In this document: positions 6,786 through 14,811 of the stretch, in pieces
Numbering within the stretch: the stretch's first letter is position 1
How the letters are laid out: every line of letters starts with the position of its first letter
NCBI GenBank assembly: GCA_964588175.1
Contig: CAZPNW010000082.1
Location: 1 to 17,409, forward strand
Source of the DNA: JBAZTA01 sp964588175
GTDB taxonomy: Bacteria > Omnitrophota > Gorgyraeia > Gygaellales > Profunditerraquicolaceae
DNA: 17,409 nucleotides
Direction of reading: 5' to 3'
Made by a program: the position numbers and the translations under genes
The notes under the pieces: generated by a model
Seen by the model: only the letters and a program-made list of their open reading frames with translations
Database searches by the model: none
What the model was told of the DNA's origin: nothing

Positions 6786-8897
6786 ATGGAAAAACCCAAC
6801 GATATCCCTATCCGCTATCTTAAAGGCGTGGGGCCTAAAAGAGAAAAGACGTTCAATAAAATAGGCGTTTATTCAATAGAAGACCTGTTGTATTATTTCC
6901 CTCGCCGGTATGAGGATCGCGCTCAATTCAGCCGCATCGCCGATCTCAAAGAGGGAGCTGTGTATACGATCAAGGCGCAGATCGTTGCCCGCGGCCAGCG
7001 CCGCTCGTTTCGCAGGCGGGGTTTCAGTATCGTGGAAGCCGCGGTTACCGACCAGACCGGGATCGTTTATTGCGTCTGGTTTAACCAGCCGTATCTGCAT
7101 GAATATTTTAAAGCCGGACAGGGGTTGATCTTGTACGGTAAAGTCGAGCGTTATGCCGGCAGGCTGCAGATGAGCTCTCCTGAGTTTGAGATTATTGCTG
7201 AAAATATCCAGGAGGGGATAGAGCAGGATGAATCTTTGCATATGGGCCGGATCGTCCCTGTTTATTCGCTGCCCGCGGGGATCGGCCAGAGAAGTTTCCG
7301 CCGTTTGATCAAGCTTGTCCTTGATGAGCATCTGACAAGCCTTAATGATTTTTTGCCCTATGATGTGCGGGCGCGTAATGATTTGTTAAATCTTGCCAAA
7401 AGTCTGGTTAATATCCATTTTCCTGAAGATCAGGAATCACAGAAAGAGGCGTATAGGCGGCTTTCTTTTGAGGAATTTTTGCTTTTTCAGCTGCCGCTTG
7501 CTTTACGCAAGTTAAAGAGGCAGGAAAAGAATGGTATCGCTCATACGGTGGAAGGGGAGTTGGTAAACAGTTTTATAAAGAAATTGCCGTTTCGTTTGAC
7601 TGCAGGCCAATTAAATGCCCTTGCGGAGATAAAGGTGAATATGCATAAGCCTCAGGTAATGCAGCGGCTTTTACAGGGAGATGTGGGATCCGGTAAGACG
7701 GTTGTCGCGGTAATTGCCAGTCTTATGGCTATACAAGGGGGTTATCAGGTAGCTTTTATGGCTCCCACTGAGATCTTAGCCAGACAGCATTATGAAAATA
7801 TCGCGCAACGCTTTGTTGTGGCAGGTGGTGCGCTGTCCCAGATACGTATGGCATTATTGACTAGTAGTGGAGGAAAACAAGTAAAAGAGCGCCTATTTAA
7901 CCAGATAAATGAAGGCGGTGTCGATTTAGTCTTGGGCACGCATGCCTTACTGGAAGAATCTGTTGAATTTAAGAGGTTAGGGCTTGTTATTATCGATGAA
8001 CAACATAAGTTCGGTGTTGGGCAGCGGGCGTTATTGCCCAAGAAGGGCTTAAATCCTGATGTCTTGATCATGACTGCAACTCCGATCCCCCGGACACTGG
8101 CAATTACTTTGTATGGAGATATGGATATTTCTGTTATTAATGAATTGCCTCCTGGCCGGCCTGTCATTACGACCAGGAATTTTACCCAGATGACCAAACG
8201 CAGTGCTTATACCATCGCGCGAGAGCAGATGCGGCAAGGTAATCAAGTATTCATTGTATATCCCGTGATCGAGGAATCATACGCTTTGGATATCGCCGGC
8301 GCTAAAAAGATGTATGAGCAATTTAAGGCAGGGGATTTTAAGGATTTTCGGTTAGGGCTTATTCATGGTAAGCTTAAAAAAGAAGAACAGGACGCGGTCA
8401 TGCTTAAATTCAGGAATAAAGAATTGGACCTTCTTGTTGCTACTACTATATTGGAAGTAGGTATCGACGTTCCCAGCGCGACCTGTATGATCATTCAGCA
8501 TGCCGAGCGTTTTGGCTTGAGCCAATTGCATCAGTTGCGCGGCAGGGTCGGTAGAGGCGTGAGTGACTCTTTTTGTTTATTGATATCAGAGGCTAAGACC
8601 GAAGAATCAAAAGCGCGCCTTGAAGCAATGGTAAAATACCGGGACGGGTTCCATATAGCTGAAGAAGATCTAAAGATCCGCGGACCGGGAGAGTTTTTCG
8701 GAAGCCGTCAGCACGGTTTGAATGAACTTAAGATCGGCAATCCGCTTACTCAGATGCATTTGTTAAAGACTGCCCGGGAGGAAGCGATAAGGCTTACGGA
8801 GCATGACCCGGATCTAAAGGAACGCAATAGCCTCGCTTTAAAGGAAAAGTTGCTGCAACGATTCCCTGAATACAAAAAGTTCATGCTGACTGGATAA
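6786..8897 (+). CDS. recG: ATP-dependent DNA helicase RecG
   Basis: This superfamily 2 helicase regresses stalled replication forks and branch-migrates Holliday junctions. The predicted protein is 703 aa, close to the usual size of about 690. It starts with the LKGVGPKR helix-hairpin-like stretch and the wedge/OB domain that grips branched DNA, followed by the motor: Walker A GDVGSGKT 298-305, DEQH 404-407, TATPIPRTL 430-438 and RGRVGRG 585-591. It ends with the C-terminal RecG hook (GPGEFFGSRQHGL). I chose ATG 6786 over in-frame GTG 6720 for three reasons: the family starts just before LKGVG, the extra residues would be encoded by spacer repeats, and a TATAAT lies in between. It is followed after 34 nt by rsmD, probably in the same transcript. 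Confidence 0.96.
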   Translation: MEKPNDIPIRYLKGVGPKREKTFNKIGVYSIEDLLYYFPRRYEDRAQFSRIADLKEGAVYTIKAQIVARGQRRSFRRRGFSIVEAAVTDQTGIVYCVWFNQPYLHEYFKAGQGLILYGKVERYAGRLQMSSPEFEIIAENIQEGIEQDESLHMGRIVPVYSLPAGIGQRSFRRLIKLVLDEHLTSLNDFLPYDVRARNDLLNLAKSLVNIHFPEDQESQKEAYRRLSFEEFLLFQLPLALRKLKRQEKNGIAHTVEGELVNSFIKKLPFRLTAGQLNALAEIKVNMHKPQVMQRLLQGDVGSGKTVVAVIASLMAIQGGYQVAFMAPTEILARQHYENIAQRFVVAGGALSQIRMALLTSSGGKQVKERLFNQINEGGVDLVLGTHALLEESVEFKRLGLVIIDEQHKFGVGQRALLPKKGLNPDVLIMTATPIPRTLAITLYGDMDISVINELPPGRPVITTRNFTQMTKRSAYTIAREQMRQGNQVFIVYPVIEESYALDIAGAKKMYEQFKAGDFKDFRLGLIHGKLKKEEQDAVMLKFRNKELDLLVATTILEVGIDVPSATCMIIQHAERFGLSQLHQLRGRVGRGVSDSFCLLISEAKTEESKARLEAMVKYRDGFHIAEEDLKIRGPGEFFGSRQHGLNELKIGNPLTQMHLLKTAREEAIRLTEHDPDLKERNSLALKEKLLQRFPEYKKFMLTG

Positions 8898-8931
8898 GCG
8901 TTGGAGGCAGGAGAAAAAAGGAGTATAGTTT

Positions 8932-9645
8932 ATGCGGGTCATTTCCGGCAAATATAAAGGAAAGAAATTTCAGGCTCCTCGCCATATAAGGCCTACGCAA
9001 GATATGGTAAAAAAGGCTTTATTTGATATTTTGGGCGATGTGGAAGGTTTAGTATTCCTGGAATTGTTCGCGGGTTCCGGTTCTGTGGGGATGGAAGGGT
9101 TATCTTTAGGGGTCAAAAAGGCTGTTTTTGTGGAGAAAGACAGGCAATGTGTCCACTGTATCCAGCAAAACCTGTCTTCTTTGGCTCCCCGGGTTAAGGA
9201 ACATGAGAGCTCAATCCCTGACTTTAAAAATAAGGCGTTAAAATTGGAACGCGCCTTGAATGCCCTTGCCGGGAGTAAAGAATCCCAGACAGAGATCATC
9301 AATAAAGATGTTTTAGAGGCCATCCCTTTATTATTCAGGAATAAGCAACGATTTGATATTATTTTTCTGGATCCGCCGTATTATAAACACAAGCAGCCGG
9401 CAGCAGGCGCTGAGGCAGGGGCGAGGCATCATCGGGAAAGTCCCGTGGATATGCGGGATACAGGCGAATCATTGTCAAAAAAAGCCTTGCAAATATTAGG
9501 GGCTTATGATATATTAACCCCTTATGGTTTTGTGATCGTTCAGCATTGTAAACGGGATAACGTCCTGGAAAATTATGGGGCGCTCAAGCTCCTGAGGCAG
9601 TCAATATACGGAGATACCGTATTGTCGTTTTATCAGAAAAACTGA
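8932..9645 (+). CDS. rsmD: 16S rRNA (guanine966-N2)-methyltransferase RsmD, with two extra loops
   Basis: The enzyme transfers methyl from S-adenosylmethionine to G966 of 16S rRNA during 30S assembly. The start MRVISGKYKGKKF and the SAM-binding ELFAGSGSVGMEGL (from residue 44) are typical, and the catalytic DPPY lies at 147-150. At 237 aa it is about 50 residues longer than most RsmD proteins (about 185). The surplus lies in a stretch before DPPY (around residues 95-125) and in about 28 residues right after it (151-178, rich in A, G, R, E), encoded by GC-rich repeat-like DNA at about 9390-9475. An AGGAG lies 9 nt before the ATG. It sits between recG and coaD (16-nt gap); rsmD-coaD adjacency is very common in bacteria. 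Confidence 0.93.
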   Translation: MRVISGKYKGKKFQAPRHIRPTQDMVKKALFDILGDVEGLVFLELFAGSGSVGMEGLSLGVKKAVFVEKDRQCVHCIQQNLSSLAPRVKEHESSIPDFKNKALKLERALNALAGSKESQTEIINKDVLEAIPLLFRNKQRFDIIFLDPPYYKHKQPAAGAEAGARHHRESPVDMRDTGESLSKKALQILGAYDILTPYGFVIVQHCKRDNVLENYGALKLLRQSIYGDTVLSFYQKN

Positions 9646-9661
9646 TTTTCGCGAGAATTAT

Positions 9662-10150
9662 ATGCGTCAAAGAGCTATTTATCCCGGTACGTTTGATCCG
9701 GTTACCTACGGCCATATCGATCTTATCAAGAGAGCGCAAGAGATTTTTCCTGAGGTTATAGTCGCAGTCGCGCATAATCCCCATAAAAAACCGCTTTTTA
9801 ATGTTCATGAGCGGGTTGGCATGTTGGAAAAAGTAACCGCTTCCCTTAAAAATGTGACTGTTAGTCATTTTAACGGATTAGTGGTTGATTTCGCAAGGAA
9901 ACAAAAAGCGAAAGTATTGATACGCGGTTTGCGGATGATCTCTGATTTTGAGTATGAATTTCAAATGGCGTTAACTAATAGAAAGCTTGCCGCTGATATT
10001 GAAACGATCTTTCTGATGCCTCAGGAATCCTATAGTTATCTTTCCTCAAAGCTTTTAAAAGAAGCAGGTTCATTTGGGGCTGATCTATCCGCTTTTGTCC
10101 CTGATTTTGTCGAAAAGGCATTACAAAAGAAATTGCGGGGATCACGATAA
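9662..10150 (+). CDS. coaD: Phosphopantetheine adenylyltransferase CoaD
   Basis: This enzyme adenylates 4'-phosphopantetheine to dephospho-CoA, the penultimate step of CoA synthesis, in the cytosol. At 162 aa it has the family length. The nucleotidyltransferase signature GTFDPVTYGH is at residues 9-18 (T15-x-G-H18 contacts ATP phosphates). RGLRMISDFEYE and YSYLSSKLLKE match the substrate- and ATP-binding segments. Only a weak ribosome site precedes the ATG, so translation may be coupled to rsmD 16 nt upstream. The CoA made here supplies the prosthetic arm of AcpP encoded further downstream. Confidence 0.96.
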   Translation: MRQRAIYPGTFDPVTYGHIDLIKRAQEIFPEVIVAVAHNPHKKPLFNVHERVGMLEKVTASLKNVTVSHFNGLVVDFARKQKAKVLIRGLRMISDFEYEFQMALTNRKLAADIETIFLMPQESYSYLSSKLLKEAGSFGADLSAFVPDFVEKALQKKLRGSR

Positions 10151-10198
10151 AGCGCGTATTGCGGGGTTTTATGGTGATTACCGGGAGGGGTTTTGAGA

Positions 10199-10627
10199 AT
10201 GAAAGTATATGCTGATCAAATACCGCCTGAGGGAGTGACATTAGAAGAAGCGACTGACCCGTCGATTTTTGATCTTGATACCGAGATCGTCAAATTCAAG
10301 TCTCCGCTGCGCATTAAGGCCGATATTTTTAAGATCACCAATGCCGTGACGGTGGACGTCGCATTGCATACCTTTACGACGTTTATCTGTAGCCGGTGCC
10401 TGAAAGAGTTTGACGTTGATTTTGTAAAAGACTTGAAATTGAATTATCAGGTTGAGAAATCAGACCGTATTATTGATTTAACTCCGGATATCAGGCAGGA
10501 AATACTTTTGGATTATCCTATAAAACCGTTATGCAAGCCCGATTGCCGGGGGTTATGCATGAGCTGCGGTAAGAATTTAAATGAAGGTGATTGCGGTTGT
10601 AAAAAAGAAGGCCAAATCAACGCATAA
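10199..10627 (+). CDS. YceD/DUF177 family protein, cysteine-rich
   Basis: This is the conserved small protein that usually precedes rpmF. In bacteria and plastids the family is linked to 23S rRNA processing and large-subunit accumulation; the exact activity is not settled. The 142-aa product has C64-x-x-C67 (CSRC) and a C-terminal six-cysteine cluster (CKPDC, CMSC, CGC) with GLCMSCGKNLNEG, the family hallmark, probably binding zinc. I chose ATG 10199 because a strong GGGAGGGG ends 8 nt upstream; the in-frame TTG at 10193 is too close to it. It ends 36 nt before rpmF, so co-transcription is likely. Confidence 0.9.
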   Translation: MKVYADQIPPEGVTLEEATDPSIFDLDTEIVKFKSPLRIKADIFKITNAVTVDVALHTFTTFICSRCLKEFDVDFVKDLKLNYQVEKSDRIIDLTPDIRQEILLDYPIKPLCKPDCRGLCMSCGKNLNEGDCGCKKEGQINA

Positions 10628-10663
10628 AACAATATCCGTGAAATGAACAAAGGGGGAAATTAA

Positions 10664-10864
10664 ATGGCACTACCAAAGAAACGACATTCTAAAACGCGGG
10701 GTAAGAAGCGCAGAACGCATTGGAAATTAAGCAAGGTGAACCTGAGCCCGTGTCCTCAATGTAAACAGCCTCGTTTAGCCCACCACGCTTGTAAGGTTTG
10801 CGGCTATTATAACGGCAAATCGGTTGTCGAGATTGCGGTCAAAGAGAAGAAAAAGAAAAGTTAA
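10664..10864 (+). CDS. rpmF: 50S ribosomal protein L32
   Basis: This small basic protein belongs to the large ribosomal subunit. The 66-aa product starts MALPKKRHSKTRGKKRR, typical of bL32, and has the zinc-ribbon pairs C30-x-x-C33 and C43-x-x-C46, so it is the zinc-binding version. A GGGGG ribosome site lies about 8 nt before the ATG. The order yceD-rpmF-plsX-fabH is widespread in bacteria and couples ribosome and lipid synthesis genes. Confidence 0.97.
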   Translation: MALPKKRHSKTRGKKRRTHWKLSKVNLSPCPQCKQPRLAHHACKVCGYYNGKSVVEIAVKEKKKKS

Positions 10865-10959
10865 GAGCTTTATTCTTTCGTTGCCCGGCTTTATTTATAG
10901 GTATTCATTGTGCGGATGCCTTAAAGCGTATGTAAAAGCCAGGGACGTTTCCTGTTTTA

Positions 10960-10968
10960 TGGTATAAC
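10960..10968 (+). promoter_or_regulatory. Possible extended -10 promoter for the plsX-fab operon
   Basis: The 128-nt spacer between rpmF and plsX contains TGGTATAAC, an extended -10-type element (TG-N-TATAAC), 24 nt before the plsX ATG. No -35-like hexamer lies at 16-18 nt upstream. An internal promoter here would match the common separation of fatty acid genes from rpmF, but the call rests on one short motif. Confidence 0.3.
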
Positions 10969-10992
10969 GGTCCTCTATAAAAAAGGGATACT

Positions 10993-11991
10993 ATGAAGAT
11001 CATTGTAGATGCCATGGGTGGTGATTATGCCCCTGATGTGGTTATCGAAGGGGCTATCGCTGCGGTTAAAGAGTATCAGATCGAAGTTGTCCTGGTCGGT
11101 GATCAGGTAAAAATAGAAGCGCTGCTGAAGAAGAATAAGTATTCCGGCAGCGCTATTTCTATTCATCCTTCCCAGGAAGTCATTGAAATGCATGAGTCTC
11201 CTGCCACCAGCGTGCGCAGGAAAAGGAATTCTTCTATTGTCGTGGGATTGAACCTGGTGAGGGACGGTAAAGGTGACGCGTTCTTTAGCGCAGGAAATAC
11301 CGGCGCTGTGGTTTGCGCCGGGACGTTAAGCCTGGGGCTTCTGCCGGACGTTGAACGCCCGGGCATTGCCATTGTTTTGCCTACGGTAAAAGATTTCTCT
11401 CTGATAATGGATGTCGGCGCGAATATCGACCCGAAACCGTCGCAGCTTTTACAATACGGGATCATGGCAAGCGCCTATACCAGTTGTATCCTGAATAAGG
11501 CTACTCCGACCGTGGGCCTCTTAAATATCGGAGAAGAAGAAACGAAGGGGACGGGTTTTCTTAAAGAAACAGGCGAGCTTTTTGAGAAAAGCAAACTTAA
11601 TTTTATCGGTAATGTCGAAGGCAAGGATCTTTTTTCCGGGAAATGCGATATTATCATCTGTGACGGTTTCGTCGGCAACGTTGCGCTTAAGGTCTCTGAA
11701 AGCCTGGCAGAAACTATGCAGATCTTTTTGAAAAGGCATTTAATGAGCAACTTGTGGGGCAAGATCGGCCTGCTTTTCTTGAAGAACAACCTGGGTAATT
11801 TTAAGAAAAAGATCGATTATTCTGAATATGGCGGCGCGCCTTTATTAGGGGTCAACGGAGTGGTCATTATCGGCCATGGCCGTTCGAATGTGAAGGCGAT
11901 CAAGAATGCTATCCGTGTTGCCAAGGAAGAAGTAGAGCGTAAATTTAATGAGAAGATGTTAGAGGCGATACACACACAAGCCCGGCAATAA
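10993..11991 (+). CDS. plsX: Phosphate acyltransferase PlsX
   Basis: PlsX converts acyl-ACP and phosphate to acyl-phosphate, which PlsY uses to acylate glycerol-3-phosphate; it is a peripheral membrane enzyme. The 332-aa length is typical. The N-terminal DAMGGD is at residues 6-11, FFSAGNTGA at about 97-105, and the C-terminal half has CDGFVGNVALK and the YGGAPLLGV segment. An AAAAAGGGA ribosome site precedes the ATG. fabH follows after 16 nt, so the two are almost certainly co-transcribed. Confidence 0.97.
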   Translation: MKIIVDAMGGDYAPDVVIEGAIAAVKEYQIEVVLVGDQVKIEALLKKNKYSGSAISIHPSQEVIEMHESPATSVRRKRNSSIVVGLNLVRDGKGDAFFSAGNTGAVVCAGTLSLGLLPDVERPGIAIVLPTVKDFSLIMDVGANIDPKPSQLLQYGIMASAYTSCILNKATPTVGLLNIGEEETKGTGFLKETGELFEKSKLNFIGNVEGKDLFSGKCDIIICDGFVGNVALKVSESLAETMQIFLKRHLMSNLWGKIGLLFLKNNLGNFKKKIDYSEYGGAPLLGVNGVVIIGHGRSNVKAIKNAIRVAKEEVERKFNEKMLEAIHTQARQ

Positions 11992-12007
11992 AAGGATTAA
12001 CGAAACT

Positions 12008-12985
12008 ATGAAGAAAGTCGGTATTATAGGGGTAGGGGAATATTTGCCGAAGAAAGTCCTGACGAATGCGGACCTTGAGAAAATGGTTGATACATCCGAT
12101 GAATGGATCACCACGCGTACCGGTATTAAGGAAAGGCGCATTGCCGCTAAACATGAAGCAACGTCTGAGTTGGCGGTGAAAGCCGCTGAAGAAGCTCTTA
12201 AGGATGCCGGGATCAAGCCTCTTGATCTGGAGCTGATCATTGTGGCGACGATCACACCTGATATGCAGTTTCCCTCAACCGCCGCGTTCGTGCAGGCAAA
12301 GTTAGGGGCCAAGAATGCCGCGGCCTTTGATATCTCAGCAGCCTGTGCCGGCTTTGTGTATGGGCTGGTCACTGCCCAGCAGTTTATCGCGCGCGGCTGT
12401 TATAAACATATCCTGGTTATCGGTTCAGAGGTGCTTTCAACGGTTACCGATTGGGAAGACCGTAATACCTGTGTTTTATTCGGTGATGGTGCGGGAGCTG
12501 CGGTTCTCGGAGAAGTTAAAACCGGAGGGTTCCTTTCAACGTATCTGGGTTGTGACGGAACCTATACTGATATATTGAATTTGCCGGGAGGCGGCTCTCG
12601 GAATCCCGCTACCCATAAGACGCTTGAGGGCCGCATGCATTATATGAAAATGTGCGGGAATGAATTGTTTAAGCTGGCAGTTAAGATCATGTCTGACGCC
12701 GCGGAAAAAGCTTTAGAGAAAGCGAACTTGAGTTGTGACGATATAGCTTGTTTGATCCCTCATCAGGCAAATATCCGTATTATTTTAGCTGTCGCGAAGC
12801 GGCTTGGATTACCTGAAGATAAGATCTATTTGAATATAGAAAAGTATGGCAATATTTCTTCCGCTTCTACAGCTACCGCTTTGTGTGAAGCGGTTCGGGA
12901 AGGCAGAGTTCAGAAAGGCGATATTGTTCTTTTGGATGCTTTTGGCGCCGGGTTAGTTTGGGGGGCGTGCGTAATAAAGTGGTAG
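12008..12985 (+). CDS. fabH: Beta-ketoacyl-ACP synthase III FabH
   Basis: This enzyme starts fatty acid chains by condensing acetyl-CoA (or a branched acyl-CoA) with malonyl-ACP. The 325-aa product has the complete triad: C113 in SAACAGFVYG, H252 in LIPHQAN, and N282 in YGNISSAS. TRTGIKERR near the N-terminus and the GAGLVWGACVIKW end are typical. Start: ATG with AAAGGA about 11 nt upstream. It lies between plsX and fabD, and only a heptamer array separates it from fabD. Confidence 0.97.
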   Translation: MKKVGIIGVGEYLPKKVLTNADLEKMVDTSDEWITTRTGIKERRIAAKHEATSELAVKAAEEALKDAGIKPLDLELIIVATITPDMQFPSTAAFVQAKLGAKNAAAFDISAACAGFVYGLVTAQQFIARGCYKHILVIGSEVLSTVTDWEDRNTCVLFGDGAGAAVLGEVKTGGFLSTYLGCDGTYTDILNLPGGGSRNPATHKTLEGRMHYMKMCGNELFKLAVKIMSDAAEKALEKANLSCDDIACLIPHQANIRIILAVAKRLGLPEDKIYLNIEKYGNISSASTATALCEAVREGRVQKGDIVLLDAFGAGLVWGACVIKW

Positions 12986-12992
12986 GTAAGAA

Positions 12993-13027
12993 AGTCAAAA
13001 GTTAAAAGCTAAAAGCCAAAAGTTAAA
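12993..13027 (+). repeat. Five-unit heptamer array occupying the fabH-fabD gap
   Basis: The units AGTCAAA, AGTTAAA, AGCTAAA, AGCCAAA and AGTTAAA follow each other without a break. They fill the 46-nt space between the fabH stop (12985) and the fabD ATG (13032), leaving no recognisable Shine-Dalgarno. Four of the five units are the same sequences as units at 6255-6289. Confidence 0.8.
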
Positions 13028-13031
13028 AATA

Positions 13032-13988
13032 ATGGGAAAAAAAGCGTATTTGTTCGCGGGCCAGGGGTCGCAATATATAGGTATGGGGAAAGATCTCTAT
13101 GAGGCTTTTCCCGAAAGTAAGGCGGTCTTTGATAAGGCTGATGAAGTTCTCGGTTTTTCTATTTCAAAGATGTGTTTTGAAGGCCAGCCTGAAGAATTAA
13201 AGAAAACCAAGAATTGCCAGCCGGCTATTGTGACGATGACGATAGCGGCGTACGAAGCTTATAAGAAAGTCACAAGTCACAAGACACCTGCCTGTCCGGC
13301 AGGCAGGCAAGACACAAGTTATGTCGCGGGGTTGAGCTTGGGTGAGTATTCAGCGCTTGTAGCCGCTGGAGCGCTGAGTTTTGAGGATGCGGTTGGTTTA
13401 GTCAGGCGCCGCGGCGAATTTATGGAAGAAGAGGCGTTAAAATCACCCGGCAAGATGGCTTCTCTTATGGGATTAGAATTGGCCGCAGTCAGGAAAGTCT
13501 GCCGGGATACAAATGTTGAAGTTGCTAATATCAATAGCCCCGGACAAATTGTTATATCCGGCGCAGCAACCCAGATAGAGGAAGCGGTTAAAGCCGCTGA
13601 AGCTGCCGGTGCCAGAAAAGTTATACTTTTAGAGGTAAGCGGGGCGTTCCATTCATCATTTATGAAAGGCGCTTCTTTGAAATTAGCGCAGGAATTAGAG
13701 AAAATAACTCTCCGTAAACCGGAAATTCCGGTAATCAGTAATGTGACTGCTCAACCGGTTGTTTCTGCGGCAGAAATAAAAGATTGCTTAATTAAACAGG
13801 TGGCTTCAAGCGTCCTGTGGGAAGATTCTATGCGGTTTATTTCCTCGCAGGGGGTCAATGAATTTATTGAATTCGGCCCGGGGAAGGTTTTAAAGGGGCT
13901 TTTGCGCCGTATTAACGAAAGTGCGGTTTGCCGTAATATAGAGAAAAAAGAAGATATCATAGCTTTAATTAATAATCAGGGAGCCTAG
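13032..13988 (+). CDS. fabD: Malonyl-CoA:ACP transacylase FabD, with a repeat-encoded insert
   Basis: FabD loads malonyl from CoA onto AcpP, supplying the extender unit. In the 318-aa product, GQGSQ lies near residue 10, the nucleophile is S102 in AGLSLGEYSALV, and H207 lies in SGAFHSSFM. NINSPGQIVISG and the EFGPGKVLKGL end are typical. The GLSLGEY form (L instead of H before Ser) also occurs in other bacterial FabDs. Unusual: residues 80-95 are encoded by a 49-nt heptamer array with an 8-bp palindrome, placed just before the strand leading to the nucleophile. The frame stays open and the downstream motifs are intact, so the protein is probably functional. No clear ribosome site is seen; fabG follows after 17 nt. 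Confidence 0.95.
   Translation: MGKKAYLFAGQGSQYIGMGKDLYEAFPESKAVFDKADEVLGFSISKMCFEGQPEELKKTKNCQPAIVTMTIAAYEAYKKVTSHKTPACPAGRQDTSYVAGLSLGEYSALVAAGALSFEDAVGLVRRRGEFMEEEALKSPGKMASLMGLELAAVRKVCRDTNVEVANINSPGQIVISGAATQIEEAVKAAEAAGARKVILLEVSGAFHSSFMKGASLKLAQELEKITLRKPEIPVISNVTAQPVVSAAEIKDCLIKQVASSVLWEDSMRFISSQGVNEFIEFGPGKVLKGLLRRINESAVCRNIEKKEDIIALINNQGA
13268..13316 (+). repeat. 49-nt heptamer array with an internal palindrome, inside fabD
   Basis: Seven 7-nt blocks run in phase: AGTCACA, AGTCACA, AGACACC, TGCCTGT, CCGGCAG, GCAGGCA, AGACACA. The middle contains CCTGCCTG (13287-13294) and its reverse complement CAGGCAGG (13300-13307) around a 5-nt loop. It is translated as about 16 residues containing VTSHKTPACPAGRQDTS, which typical FabD proteins lack. 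Confidence 0.75.
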
Positions 13989-14005
13989 AAGCAGGAGAGG
14001 TACAA

Positions 14006-14749
14006 ATGCGTTTGAAAGATAAGGTGGTGTTGATAACAGGCGGCGCGCGGGGAATAGGCAAGTCAATCGCGCTTTTATTCGCCCAAGAAGGAGCGCATAT
14101 CGCAGTCGGAGATGTCAATGTTCAGGAAGCCGAGAAAACTGCGCAGGAAATCGAAGGAATGGGAAGAAAGTCCCTCGGTATTCTTTTGGATGTGACGGAT
14201 TACGCGAAAGTTGAAGAATCAATTAACAAAATTCTTGACAAATTCGGAAGGATTGATATATTAGTTAACAACGCTGGTATCACTAAAGATAATCTTATCT
14301 TGAGAATGAGCCAGGTTGAGTGGGATGCGGTGATCAATGTGAACTTGAAAGGTACGTTTAATTGTATCAAAGCCGTATCCAAACCGATGATAAAGCAAAG
14401 GGCGGGCAAGATCGTCAATATCGCTTCTATTATCGGGGTAATAGGTAACGCAGGGCAGGCAAATTATTCTGCTTCCAAGGCAGGCATTATTGCTCTGACA
14501 AAAACCACGGCACGGGAATTCGCTTCCCGTAATATAACCGCGAATGCGGTAGCTCCGGGGTTTATTCAGACAGAGATGACGGCAAAACTGCCTCAAGAAT
14601 TAAAGGATAAGATGTTAACGAATATCCCGCTAGGGAAGCTGGGCAGCCCTGAAGATGTAGCAAATGCGTGTTTGTTTTTAGCTTCTCGTGAAGCAGATTA
14701 CATTACCGGCCAGACGTTGATCGTTGATGGCGGTATGGTTATGGTTTAA
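14006..14749 (+). CDS. fabG: 3-oxoacyl-ACP reductase FabG
   Basis: This NADPH-dependent short-chain dehydrogenase reduces 3-oxoacyl-ACP to 3-hydroxyacyl-ACP in each elongation round. The 247-aa product has the cofactor motif TGGARGIG at 11-18, NNAGIT, the catalytic S141, and Y154 with K158 (YSASK). NAVAPGFIQTEMT and the TGQTLIVDGGMVMV end fit FabG rather than other family members, and the position between fabD and acpP supports this. GGAGAGG lies 6 nt before the ATG. Confidence 0.96.
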   Translation: MRLKDKVVLITGGARGIGKSIALLFAQEGAHIAVGDVNVQEAEKTAQEIEGMGRKSLGILLDVTDYAKVEESINKILDKFGRIDILVNNAGITKDNLILRMSQVEWDAVINVNLKGTFNCIKAVSKPMIKQRAGKIVNIASIIGVIGNAGQANYSASKAGIIALTKTTAREFASRNITANAVAPGFIQTEMTAKLPQELKDKMLTNIPLGKLGSPEDVANACLFLASREADYITGQTLIVDGGMVMV

Positions 14750-14811
14750 GCCACAAGAAACACGGCGTGCTCATGACCCGTGTATAGGTGGTTACAAAGG
14801 AGGAAAAAAGA

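Noticed and set aside
6873..7331. A 152-codon minus-strand frame inside recG
   Set aside because: It is a shadow of the RecG wedge domain frame and has no independent support.
13268..13316. Frameshift or pseudogene in fabD
   Set aside because: The frame is continuous through the insert and S102, H207 and the C-terminal motifs are intact.
14788..14790. GTG 14788 as the acpP start
   Set aside because: It would place the AAAGGAGG ribosome site inside the gene and add residues absent from AcpP proteins.
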